Shown piece after piece: positions 24,951-33,050 of a stretch of DNA of 64,000 nucleotides (positions are counted from its first letter, which is position 1; each line of letters starts with the position of its first letter). Position numbers and translations under genes: made by a program. The stretch is from Flavobacteriales bacterium (GTDB lineage: Bacteria > Bacteroidota > Bacteroidia > Flavobacteriales > Flavobacteriaceae). The stretch spans positions 48,769-112,768 of the forward strand of contig SGZG01000001.1 of assembly GCA_004214185.1 (NCBI GenBank), given 5' to 3'. The notes below the pieces were generated by a model. It searched no databases. It was not told the DNA's origin and saw only the letters and a program-made list of their open reading frames with translations.

Positions 24951-26612
24951 TTATTTTTTGAAAATATTTGATAACAAGATTGTTATAATTGCTCCAATAA
25001 AATTTAACCATAAGTAGCCTATCTCATAAGAAGCATATATAATAAATATTAAAATTTGTGATATACAAGCTGCATAAAAAACATGATTCCCTTTTATCTG
25101 TTTAAAAAAGAATGCAACAATAAAAATACCTAAAATTGTTCCATAAAAAATCGAACCTATCAAATTTACTAACTCAATTAAATTTTCGAACAAAGATCCA
25201 AAACTTGCAAAAATTATTGCAATTAACCCCCACATTACAGTAAACCATTTGGAAGCTTTTAGATAGTGTTTTTCTGATTTTTTTGTTTTGTGATTTCTTT
25301 TATAAATATCAATCACTGTTGTTGTTGATAAAGCATTGAGTTCTGATGCTGTGGATGACATAGCTGCACTCAAAATTACAGCAAGCAATAAACCTATAAT
25401 TCCATGTGGGAGATAATTAAGGATAAAGAAGATAAATATATAATCTAAATCGTTGGATTCAATAGAACTTGGTCCAACTTCATTTGAAATATCTTTTACA
25501 TTTTGTCTTATTTTTTTTTCTTTTTTATGAAGTTCAATTATTTCTGATTCTAATTTTTTTGAATTTGCTCCATCTATACTTTCTAAAAACTGATTTTGTT
25601 TTATAATTTTATTTTCTCTGGTTATTGAAAATTCTCTTTTTTGTTGTAAATATTCAGCGTTTTGTACTTTTTCTAAATAATTTATTACTTGAGGATTGTA
25701 ATTCACAGGTGCAGAGTTGAATTCAAAAAAGACAAATACCATTACACCAGTGAGAAGAATGAAAAATTGCATTGGAATTTTTAAGACCGCATTGAACATT
25801 AATCCCAATTGACTTTCCTTAACAGATTTTCCAGAAAGATATCTTTGTACTTGGCTTTGGTCAGTTCCAAAATATGAAAGGGCTAAAAAGAATCCACCTG
25901 TGATACCACTCCAAAAAGTGTATTTTTTTTCAACATCAAATGAAAAATCAATGATTTCCATTTTTCCACCAACTCCAGCTATTTTTAATGCATCTATAAT
26001 ATCTATATTTGATGGAAAAGAATTTACAATGATCATAAAAGCTACTATCATACCACTCAAAATAACGAACATTTGTTGTTTTTGAGTAATACTCACAGCT
26101 TTTGTGCCTCCACTTACTGTATAAATTATTACAATTAATCCAATTGAAAGATTTAAAAGCTTTAAATCCCATCCTAGAATAGTTGATAATATTATCGCAG
26201 GAGCAAATATTGTTATTCCGGCAGCTAATCCCCTTTGTACTAAAAACAAAATAGCAGCAAGTGTTCTTGTTTTTCTATCAAACCTTTGCTCCAAATATTC
26301 GTAAGCTGTATAAACTTTGAGTTTGTGATAAATTGGTATAAAAACCATACAGATCACAATTATCGCCAACGGAAGTCCAAAATAAAATTGAACAAACCCC
26401 ATACCCTCGTCATATGCTTGTCCAGGTGTTGATAAAAATGTAATGGCGCTGGCTTGTGTAGCCATTACTGAAAGACCAACCGTCAGCCAATTGGCTGATC
26501 CTCCTCCTTTCAGATGATCTTTAATTGTATTAAATTTTTTTGTTTTTTGAATTCCGTAAAAAACAATAAAAGAAATTGTAACAATTAATACAATCCAATC
26601 TATTGAAGACAT
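24951..26612 (-). CDS. sodium/solute symporter (SSS family) with coiled-coil insertion
   Basis: The 553-residue membrane protein has the SSS core: MATQASAITFLSTPGQAYDE in TM2, YEYLEQRFDRKTRTLAAILF, SGGTKAVSITQKQQMFVI, and SAAMSSTASELNALSTTTVI near residue 420. About 13 transmembrane segments are expected. Between TM segments near residues 300 and 390 lies a charged, Glu/Lys-rich segment predicted to be coiled coil (EYLQQKREFSITRENKIIKQ, KLESEIIELHKKEKK). Related flavobacterial transporters also have long loops here. The substrate is unknown; the group includes sugar, sialic-acid and amino-acid carriers. It is preceded by an 87-nt spacer and is monocistronic. Confidence 0.88.
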   Translation of the reverse strand: MSSIDWIVLIVTISFIVFYGIQKTKKFNTIKDHLKGGGSANWLTVGLSVMATQASAITFLSTPGQAYDEGMGFVQFYFGLPLAIIVICMVFIPIYHKLKVYTAYEYLEQRFDRKTRTLAAILFLVQRGLAAGITIFAPAIILSTILGWDLKLLNLSIGLIVIIYTVSGGTKAVSITQKQQMFVILSGMIVAFMIIVNSFPSNIDIIDALKIAGVGGKMEIIDFSFDVEKKYTFWSGITGGFFLALSYFGTDQSQVQRYLSGKSVKESQLGLMFNAVLKIPMQFFILLTGVMVFVFFEFNSAPVNYNPQVINYLEKVQNAEYLQQKREFSITRENKIIKQNQFLESIDGANSKKLESEIIELHKKEKKIRQNVKDISNEVGPSSIESNDLDYIFIFFILNYLPHGIIGLLLAVILSAAMSSTASELNALSTTTVIDIYKRNHKTKKSEKHYLKASKWFTVMWGLIAIIFASFGSLFENLIELVNLIGSIFYGTILGIFIVAFFFKQIKGNHVFYAACISQILIFIIYASYEIGYLWLNFIGAIITILLSNIFKK

Positions 26613-26699
26613 ACTAATTATATTTATTAGTTAATATTACAAATATTAAAACGTAAATGATATTTAAAATTAATATTGTGCTGTAGGATTTAAGCCATT

Positions 26700-27287
26700 T
26701 CATAAATTCATTGAATTAATTGTTTTAACAAATAATTGAGTTGGAAATCCTAAAACGTTACTGTAAGAACCTTCAATTTTTTTTATGCTAATGTGGCCAA
26801 TATAATCTTGTATACCATAACTTCCAGCTCTATCAAGAACATCATAATTTTCCGTGTAGTAAGTCAGATCATCATAGTTTATTTTGTCAAAATAAACTTT
26901 GGTTTTGTCACTTATGACAATTTGACTCTTATTCGTTGAAATACAAATTGATGTAATCACCGAGTGCGAACAATTTTCAAGAGATTTCAACATGTTAAAT
27001 GCTTCATTTCTTGTTTTTGGTTTACCTAATGCAGAATTATTATGCCAAACAATTGTATCGGAAGTAATAAGTAAGTCATTATCTTCCAATCTATTAATTA
27101 AATTTGATGATTTTTTTATGGCTAAATGTTCTGTTATTTCTTTTTTCTTGAGAGATTTTGGATAAGATTCATCAATGTTTTGATCTATGATTTTAAACTT
27201 AATGCCTAATTCATTCAAAAGTTCATGTCTTCTCTTAGATCTAGATGCCAATAAAACATTATAATTTTTTAGTTTTTTAAAAAACAT
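26700..27287 (-). CDS. maf: Maf-like nucleoside triphosphate pyrophosphatase
   Basis: Maf proteins hydrolyse dTTP, UTP or modified nucleotides to monophosphates. The features are VLLASRSKRRHELLNELGI at the N-terminus, ITSDTIVWHNNSALGKPKT around the catalytic Asp, and AGSYGIQDYIGHISIKKIEG with FPTQLF near the end. The 195-residue length is normal. The ITSDT motif matches the YhdE/Maf group. It follows kdsC by 3 nt and ends the operon DUF2520-kdsC-maf, an order I recall from many Flavobacteria. Confidence 0.94.
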   Translation of the reverse strand: MFFKKLKNYNVLLASRSKRRHELLNELGIKFKIIDQNIDESYPKSLKKKEITEHLAIKKSSNLINRLEDNDLLITSDTIVWHNNSALGKPKTRNEAFNMLKSLENCSHSVITSICISTNKSQIVISDKTKVYFDKINYDDLTYYTENYDVLDRAGSYGIQDYIGHISIKKIEGSYSNVLGFPTQLFVKTINSMNL

Positions 27288-27290
27288 AAA

Positions 27291-27812
27291 TTATATGTTT
27301 TGGCTATTTTCATTAATTGCCCATTTTTGTTGAACTCTTAAAGTTTGTTCAATAATATCTCTTACACATCCTTTTCCTCCATTTTTACTTGAAATATAAT
27401 CTGAAATATTTCTTACTTCTGGTGAGGCATCATGTGGACATGCTTTTAGATAAACTTTTTTCATTGGTGCAATATCTGGTAAATCATCTCCCATATAAAC
27501 AGTTTTTTGTAAGTCAATATTATTGCTTTGTTTGTATTTAAGTAAATCTTTAACCTTATCACCAGAATTTATGAATACATTTTTTACACCAAGTCTGTTT
27601 AACCTTGCTTCAATTCCTCTATTATTTGCTCCTGTAATAATTGCTATGTTATAGCCTAATTCAGTAGCTAATTTTACAGCAATTCCATCTTTTGTATTAA
27701 AATATCTTGATTCATTTCCGTCACTATCAACCACAATTGTACCATCTGTAAACACCCCATCAACATCGAAAATAAAAGTATTTATTGTATTAAGTTTTTC
27801 TTTATAATTCAT
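27291..27812 (-). CDS. kdsC: KdsC-like HAD phosphatase (KDO-8-phosphate phosphatase)
   Basis: The 173-residue HAD-type protein has motif I FIFDVDGVFTDGTIVV, motif II near IAIITGANNRGIEARL, and motif III/IV in VYMGDDLPDIAPMKKV, followed by CPHDASPEVRNISDYISSK. This is the tetrameric C0-type HAD group that includes KdsC, which removes phosphate from KDO-8-P in lipid-A core synthesis. Other KDO genes are not in the window, so the exact substrate is inferred from family. It overlaps the DUF2520 gene by 11 nt. Confidence 0.88.
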   Translation of the reverse strand: MNYKEKLNTINTFIFDVDGVFTDGTIVVDSDGNESRYFNTKDGIAVKLATELGYNIAIITGANNRGIEARLNRLGVKNVFINSGDKVKDLLKYKQSNNIDLQKTVYMGDDLPDIAPMKKVYLKACPHDASPEVRNISDYISSKNGGKGCVRDIIEQTLRVQQKWAINENSQNI

Positions 27813-28566
27813 AATTAATTTTTTTTATTTCATTTGAAATGGTTTCATAAATTTTATGGTAACTAGATCCCTTCAATAAATTTAGGTGTTTTTTCAATGT
27901 GTTTATATCTTTCCTTAATGCTGGTCCTGTTTGTGCTTCTTTTGAATTTAAATATTTTAATTTATCAGAAGTTTCAAATGTCAATGGGTTTAATATTTCA
28001 GGATCAATGTCGTTTGACTTTAAAATTTCATCTGCAACAACCCTCATGTAATTTGTAAAATTATTAGCAAACACCGCAGAAACATGTATTGCTAGCCTTT
28101 GTTTACTAGAAGCTTTTAGTACATTTTCTGATAATTTACTTGCAAGGTTTTCAATTTTATTTAAACTATCTTTTGAGTTTCCCTCAATGATGATAGGTAT
28201 TTTTTTAAAATTTATATTTTTTTCTACACTAAAAGTTTGAAGCGGATAAAGAACACCATAATTACAATAATTAGATAATGCTTTCATATCGGTTGACCCA
28301 GAACAATGAAGTATTAATGATTTTGAACTAGCTTTTATTTTATTTGATATTATTTCAATTTGGTCATCAGAAACACAAATCATATAGATGTCAGACTTTG
28401 AAATTTTTGATACATCATCACAATAATTAACTCTTGAACTAAAATATGAGGGTATATTTTTTCTTCTACCGCAAACCTCAATTAAATTAATATTATGGTG
28501 CTTTAAAAAAACATTACTAAAATGATAAGCTATATTACCTGTGCCTATTATTGATACATTTATCAT
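27802..28566 (-). CDS. Rossmann-fold and DUF2520 protein
   Basis: An N-terminal Rossmann motif (VSIIGTGNIAYHFSNVF) and a helical C-terminal DUF2520 domain (SAVFANNFTNYMRVVADEIL, then GPALRKDINTLKKHLNLLKG) give the architecture of 6-phosphogluconate/ketopantoate-reductase-like proteins. Between them is VDQIEI-like CVSDDQIEIISNKI and HCSGSTDMKAL. It is probably an NAD(P)-binding oxidoreductase of unknown substrate. It is the first gene of the operon with kdsC and maf, divergent from ndk across 69 nt. Confidence 0.88.
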   Translation of the reverse strand: MINVSIIGTGNIAYHFSNVFLKHHNINLIEVCGRRKNIPSYFSSRVNYCDDVSKISKSDIYMICVSDDQIEIISNKIKASSKSLILHCSGSTDMKALSNYCNYGVLYPLQTFSVEKNINFKKIPIIIEGNSKDSLNKIENLASKLSENVLKASSKQRLAIHVSAVFANNFTNYMRVVADEILKSNDIDPEILNPLTFETSDKLKYLNSKEAQTGPALRKDINTLKKHLNLLKGSSYHKIYETISNEIKKINYEL

Positions 28567-28614
28567 TTCCTAAAAATACAAATTATGTACTTTTAATTAA
28601 ATTCATTTTTTTAT

Positions 28615-28622
28615 TAGGTTTG
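28615..28622 (+). promoter_or_regulatory. likely -7 element of ndk
   Basis: TAGGTTTG matches TAnnTTTG and lies 13 nt before the ndk ATG, which would leave a very short leader of about 6-7 nt. No clear TTG is seen about 20 nt upstream. Confidence 0.5.
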
Positions 28623-28635
28623 CAAAAAAAAATAT

Positions 28636-29055
28636 ATGAGCAATAGAACTTTTACAATGATCAAACCAGATGCTGTCGAAAATGGACACATTGGTGCAAT
28701 TTTAGAGAAAATCAATGCTGCTGGTTTTAAGATAGTAGCCATGAAACTAACTAAACTTAGTAAAGAAAGGGCTGAAAAGTTTTATCAAGTTCATAGCGAA
28801 CGTCCTTTTTATGGTGAGCTTGTTGCATTTATGAGCCGAGGTCCGATTGTTGCAGCAATCCTTGAAAAAGAAAATGCTGTTGAAGAATTTAGGACTTTAA
28901 TAGGATCAACAAATCCTGCGGATGCTGATGAAGGTACTATAAGAAATCTCTACGCAACTTCAATGGGTGAGAATGCTGTTCATGGGTCAGACAGCGATGA
29001 AAATGCTTCTATAGAGGGAGTTTTTCATTTTAGTAAGGAAGAAATATTATCTTAA
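28636..29055 (+). CDS. ndk: nucleoside-diphosphate kinase
   Basis: Ndk balances nucleoside triphosphate pools by moving the gamma-phosphate through a phospho-His. The start [20 protein letters not shown] and the active-site segment [15 protein letters not shown] with the catalytic His are both unmistakable. The 139-residue length is normal. The gene is monocistronic on the plus strand; its 3' end overlaps by 9 nt the end of the convergent DUF721 gene. Confidence 0.97.
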   Translation: MSNRTFTMIKPDAVENGHIGAILEKINAAGFKIVAMKLTKLSKERAEKFYQVHSERPFYGELVAFMSRGPIVAAILEKENAVEEFRTLIGSTNPADADEGTIRNLYATSMGENAVHGSDSDENASIEGVFHFSKEEILS

Positions 29056-29343
29056 AACAATTTTTTTAATAATTTTTTTTCCTAACTCTTCGTTTAAAAG
29101 ATCAATTATTTTTTGTTTACCAAAACTTAATTCTTGTCTTAAAACTGATGAATTTAAATTTACATATAAAGTGCTGTTTTTTAAGGTTATCTCATTTGTG
29201 TAGGAATTAACATTATTTCCCATAACGTCTTTCCATAAACTCTGAACTTTTACATTATTTAAACCAGAATTTAATTTACTAGAATTGTCTATTAAACTTC
29301 CAATAACTTTCTTTAAACTTTTAGATTCGAAGTTTCTTTTCAT
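29047..29343 (-). CDS. DUF721 (DciA-like) protein
   Basis: The 98-residue protein has the DUF721 pattern: [20 protein letters not shown], then [20 protein letters not shown] and [20 protein letters not shown]. The domain is a KH-like fold. Proteins of this family (DciA) load or recruit the replicative helicase DnaB in bacteria that lack DnaC; that role is inferred here from family. It sits directly behind recF with a 4-nt overlap, and dnaB, dnaA and priA are also in the window. I would call it a candidate helicase-loader protein. Confidence 0.85.
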   Translation of the reverse strand: MKRNFESKSLKKVIGSLIDNSSKLNSGLNNVKVQSLWKDVMGNNVNSYTNEITLKNSTLYVNLNSSVLRQELSFGKQKIIDLLNEELGKKIIKKIVLR

Positions 29344-30428
29344 AGTTTAAAAATTTTATTGCTAGAGTCAATTTCTTGAATAATTTTTTTTGTCCTTTCA
29401 TAGTCAGTGTCAGAAATAAATATTTGACCAAATAAATTTTTATTAACTAACTGAATTAATTGTTTCACTCTGTTGTTGTCAAGTTTATCAAAAATATCAT
29501 CTAAAATAAGAATGGGAGATGAATTGTTTTCAGTTTTTAAATATTCAAATTGTGCAAGTTTAAGAGCTATAAGAAATGATTTCTGCTGACCTTGACTTCC
29601 AAATTTTTTTATAGGATGATTGTTTATTTCCATGATTAAATCATCTTTGTGAATACCACAACTTGTAAACTGGATTGTTCTGTCTTTTTGTATACTGTTT
29701 TTTAGAAGATGTTCGGGAGATTCAGATTCAAGTTGACTTTGGTAAGAAATACTAATTATTTCTTTATTTTGACTAATTGAATCATAATGCTTCAAAAAAA
29801 CCGGATGAAAGTTTTCAAAAAACTTCTTTCTTGTTTTGAAAATAGGATAACTTAATTTTACAAGTTGATCATCATAAATTGATAGATTTTCGACATCGAA
29901 AGTATTAGATTTATAAAAAAATTTCAATAATGCATTTCTTTGGTTTAAAACTTTATTGTAATCAATTAAGTTATTTAAATAAGTTTTATTGTTTTGAGAA
30001 ATTATACTATCTATAAATTTTCTTCTTAAAGAACTTCCTTCTTGAATTAAATCTCGGTCATATGGTGAAATCATTACAACAGGTATTAAACCAATATGTT
30101 CAGAGAACTTTTTATAAACTTTTCCATTTCGTTTAATTGTTTTCTTTTTTCCTCTTTTTAGACTACAAATTATATTTTCTTTTTGATCATTTTTGTTAAA
30201 ATTACCTTCAATAAACATAAAATTTTCTTCATGTTTTATGTTTTGTGAGCTTATAGAATTAAAATAGCTTTTTGCAGCTGATAAATGGTACACAGAGTCT
30301 AGTATATTTGTTTTTCCAACTCCGTTATCTCCAATAAAGCAATTTATTTTCTTGTCTAGCTCATAGTTGCTATCCTGAATATTTTTATAGTTTACAATTG
30401 TAATATTTTCAAGAAAAAGTGAATTCAT
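29340..30428 (-). CDS. recF: DNA replication and repair protein RecF
   Basis: RecF is an SMC/ABC-type ATPase that helps load RecA at gaps through RecOR. Walker A is IGDNGVGKTNILDSVYHLSA near residues 32-50. The LIPVVMISPYDRDLIQEGSS and RRKFIDSIISQNN region, the signature KFGSQGQQKSFLIALKLAQF, and Walker B SPILILDDIFDKLDN are present. The 362-residue length is normal. It is upstream of DUF721 with a 4-nt overlap, as in many Bacteroidota, and diverges from the TPR gene across 112 nt. It is not next to dnaA-dnaN here. Confidence 0.96.
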   Translation of the reverse strand: MNSLFLENITIVNYKNIQDSNYELDKKINCFIGDNGVGKTNILDSVYHLSAAKSYFNSISSQNIKHEENFMFIEGNFNKNDQKENIICSLKRGKKKTIKRNGKVYKKFSEHIGLIPVVMISPYDRDLIQEGSSLRRKFIDSIISQNNKTYLNNLIDYNKVLNQRNALLKFFYKSNTFDVENLSIYDDQLVKLSYPIFKTRKKFFENFHPVFLKHYDSISQNKEIISISYQSQLESESPEHLLKNSIQKDRTIQFTSCGIHKDDLIMEINNHPIKKFGSQGQQKSFLIALKLAQFEYLKTENNSSPILILDDIFDKLDNNRVKQLIQLVNKNLFGQIFISDTDYERTKKIIQEIDSSNKIFKL

Positions 30429-30540
30429 CTAATATTTAATATAATTTATTCTATAGAATGCAAATTATATAAAAATAATTAGTTTTTATCCTTAAATCAT
30501 TGGAATAAAATTTTATTTTTACGCATTATTATAATCTATC

Positions 30541-31293
30541 ATGGCAACATATAAGAAAAAAGGATTTAAACGTAAAACTAAAGACCTAGATAAAAATAAA
30601 AGTACTACAGCAGAAGTTTTTGACACATTAGATCAAAGTGCATCAAGTACAGAAAAGATCGTGGCTTCTTATCAAAATTATATTATTGGAGCTGTTTTAA
30701 CTATTGTTTTTATTGTTTTAGGTTATTTGGGTTATTCAAGTTTAATTTTGGAACCTAAATCTGAGGAGGCCAATAATGAATTGTTTACTGCTCAAAATTT
30801 TTTCAGTCAAGCTTTGATTGATAGTGAAAATAGTGATTCTTTGTTTTCTTTATCATTAAATGGAGGTGAAGGTAAATACGGATTTTTAGATATCATTGAA
30901 AATTATGATGGAACAAATGCCTCAAATTTAGCATATTACAGTGCAGGAATGGCTTATTATAATCTAAATGATTATGAAAATGCGATTCAACATTTGAATA
31001 ACTTTGAAAGTGATGATGTTATTCTCAGTTCTTTAGCTCTTGGAGGTATTGGAGATTCTTTTGCAGAACTTGAGCAATTAGATGATGCATTAGATTACTA
31101 CGAATCTGCTTTGAGTGTTTCAGATAATAATTTTACTGCTCCGCGTTTCCTTTTAAAAGCTGCTAACGTTGCTTCAATTTTAGAAAAATTTGATTTAGCC
31201 ACAAAATATTACACTCGAATTAAAGAAGATTTTCCAAAATCTAATGAAGCTAATTTGGTTGATATTCAAATTCAGAAAAATTCTTTAAAATAA
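30541..31293 (+). CDS. membrane-anchored TPR protein (YfgM-like)
   Basis: A basic, polar N-terminus (about 45 residues, Lys-rich) leads to one transmembrane segment at about residues 48-68 (IIGAVLTIVFIVLGYLGYSS). A periplasmic-facing TPR domain follows (YYSAGMAYYNLNDYENAIQH, LDDALDYYESALSVS, FDLATKYYTRIKEDFPKS). The architecture resembles YfgM-type ancillary proteins, which in E. coli associate with the SecYEG translocon. The role here is inferred by layout only. It is likely co-transcribed with ribH, 5 nt downstream. Confidence 0.8.
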   Translation: MATYKKKGFKRKTKDLDKNKSTTAEVFDTLDQSASSTEKIVASYQNYIIGAVLTIVFIVLGYLGYSSLILEPKSEEANNELFTAQNFFSQALIDSENSDSLFSLSLNGGEGKYGFLDIIENYDGTNASNLAYYSAGMAYYNLNDYENAIQHLNNFESDDVILSSLALGGIGDSFAELEQLDDALDYYESALSVSDNNFTAPRFLLKAANVASILEKFDLATKYYTRIKEDFPKSNEANLVDIQIQKNSLK

Positions 31294-31298
31294 AATTA

Positions 31299-31772
31299 AT
31301 GTCTTCATCAAACAATAACCTTGTTGATTTGGATTTGAGTGAAATACCCTCTGCAAAAAATTTAAAATTTGGTATTACAGTGTCCAAATGGAATAGTGAG
31401 ATAACTAATAGCTTATTAAACGGTTGTCTTGATATGTTGCAATCAAAAGGTGTTAATAAAAACGATATTGAGGTTTTATATGTTCCTGGAAGTTTTGAGC
31501 TAGTATATGGATCTAAATATTTACAAAATAAAAATTATGATGCTGTTATAGCAATTGGCAGTGTCATCAGAGGAGAAACCAAGCACTTTGATTTTATTTG
31601 TAATGCTACTTCACAAGGAATAAAAGACTTAAATATTTCTGGAAATTGTCCAGTAATTTTTTGTGTTTTAACAGATGACAATGTTCAACAGTCAATTGAT
31701 AGGAGTGGAGGTAAATATGGAAATAAAGGTACTGAAGCAGCTATTGCTGCAATAGAGATGGCTCTTATTTGA
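31299..31772 (+). CDS. ribH: 6,7-dimethyl-8-ribityllumazine synthase
   Basis: RibH condenses 5-amino-6-ribitylaminouracil with dihydroxybutanone phosphate, the penultimate step to riboflavin. The features are FGITVSKWNSEITNSLLNGC, VPGSFELVYGSKYL, AVIAIGSVIRGETKHFDFIC with the conserved His, and the ending GNKGTEAAIAAIEMA. The 157-residue length is normal. It follows the TPR gene on the same strand and overlaps crtZ by 8 nt at the 3' ends. RibD, the earlier step, is at about 62.5 kb in this window. Confidence 0.97.
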   Translation: MSSSNNNLVDLDLSEIPSAKNLKFGITVSKWNSEITNSLLNGCLDMLQSKGVNKNDIEVLYVPGSFELVYGSKYLQNKNYDAVIAIGSVIRGETKHFDFICNATSQGIKDLNISGNCPVIFCVLTDDNVQQSIDRSGGKYGNKGTEAAIAAIEMALI

Positions 31773-32211
31773 AATATTTTTTAGGAACAATTAACATTCC
31801 AAAACATTCACCATCTTCTTTCCCTAAATGTTTATGATGTATCTTATGTGCTCTTCTTACTCCACGTGCATATTTATTATTAATATTTCTAAAAATTTTA
31901 AAACGCTGGTGAATAAATATATCATGGACTATGAAATATGCCAATCCGTACAAGAAAATTCCAATAGCAATTGGTAGTCCTAACCAAAAATTATATTCAC
32001 CCCAGAGGACAGTGAAAAATATACTAATAGCAGCATATTGTAAGAAAAACATATCGTTTCTTTCAAACCATGAGTTGTGGTCTTTTTTATGATGGTCTTT
32101 ATGCAAAAACCATAAAAATCCATGCATTATATACTTGTGAGAAAACCAGGCAATAAATTCCATGAAAAAGAAAGTGAATACAAGTGTAAAAATCCAAATA
32201 GCTGTGTACAT
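31765..32211 (-). CDS. crtZ: beta-carotene hydroxylase
   Basis: CrtZ hydroxylates the beta-rings of carotene, giving cryptoxanthin and zeaxanthin. The di-iron His motifs are clear: HKYIMHGFLWFLHKDHHKK, HDIFIHQRF, and RAHKIHHKHLG. The 148 residues include four hydrophobic stretches, consistent with a small integral-membrane hydroxylase. It is the last of crtI-crtB-crtZ; the start abuts the crtB stop with a 1-nt overlap. The lycopene cyclase needed before this step (CrtY) is not in the window. Confidence 0.93.
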   Translation of the reverse strand: MYTAIWIFTLVFTFFFMEFIAWFSHKYIMHGFLWFLHKDHHKKDHNSWFERNDMFFLQYAAISIFFTVLWGEYNFWLGLPIAIGIFLYGLAYFIVHDIFIHQRFKIFRNINNKYARGVRRAHKIHHKHLGKEDGECFGMLIVPKKYFK

Positions 32212-33050
32212 TATAAAATATTTAATCTATATCTAACATAAGATCTAGCTAGAACATTGACTTTTTGATAGTTTGGAACCCTTATTCTTGAGGATTTTAT
32301 TTTAATTGGTGGAGTTTTTCTTAGTTTATTCAACAGTTTTAAGTAATATTTGTATGCAGTGTATACTCCAAACCTAGCAGAACTAGGTAATCTAAAAATT
32401 CCTTTCAGGGCATGAGAAAAATCCTTGTCAATTTCATTTAAAATTAATTCCTTTGATTCTTCATCAAACTTTTCAATATTAAGGTTTGGAAAATAACTTC
32501 TATTTAGACCATCATGATCAGCTTTCAAATCTCTTAAAAAATTGACCTTTTGAAATGCACTTCCTAAAGACATTGCATAAGGCTTTAAATTATTATATTG
32601 TAGTTTATCACCTTTAACAAAAACTTTTAAACACATTAAACCAACAACATCAGCTGAACCATAAACATAAAGATCAAACTCTTTTTTATTTAAATATTTT
32701 TTCTTGTCTAAATCTAATTTCATGCTCTTTAAAAAACTATCCACTAATTCGTAATCAATCTCATACTTATGCAGGGTTTTTTGAAAAGAATTAAGTATTG
32801 GATTTAAACTAATTTTATCATTCATAGATCTTTTTAAATCTTTTTCAAACAAGTCTAAGAGTTCTTTTTTCTTAAATTCATGAAAACTATCTACAATTTC
32901 ATCTGCAAAACGAACAAATCCGTAAATGTTATAAATGTCTTGTCTAATTGATGAATCTAGCATTTTTGTTGCTAAGGTAAATGAGGTACTGTAAGACTCG
33001 GTAACAATCTTAGAACATCTTTCACTTACTTTATCAAATAGTTGTTTCAT
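32211..33050 (-). CDS. crtB: phytoene synthase
   Basis: CrtB joins two geranylgeranyl diphosphates to make phytoene. The two Asp-rich prenyl-binding motifs are FVRFADEIVDSFHEF and NFLRDLKADHDGLNRSYFPN. The N-terminal SYSTSFTLATKMLDSSIR and the 279-residue length fit the family. Its start overlaps the crtI stop by 17 nt, showing translational coupling. It lies between crtI and crtZ in the same orientation. Confidence 0.95.
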   Translation of the reverse strand: MKQLFDKVSERCSKIVTESYSTSFTLATKMLDSSIRQDIYNIYGFVRFADEIVDSFHEFKKKELLDLFEKDLKRSMNDKISLNPILNSFQKTLHKYEIDYELVDSFLKSMKLDLDKKKYLNKKEFDLYVYGSADVVGLMCLKVFVKGDKLQYNNLKPYAMSLGSAFQKVNFLRDLKADHDGLNRSYFPNLNIEKFDEESKELILNEIDKDFSHALKGIFRLPSSARFGVYTAYKYYLKLLNKLRKTPPIKIKSSRIRVPNYQKVNVLARSYVRYRLNIL

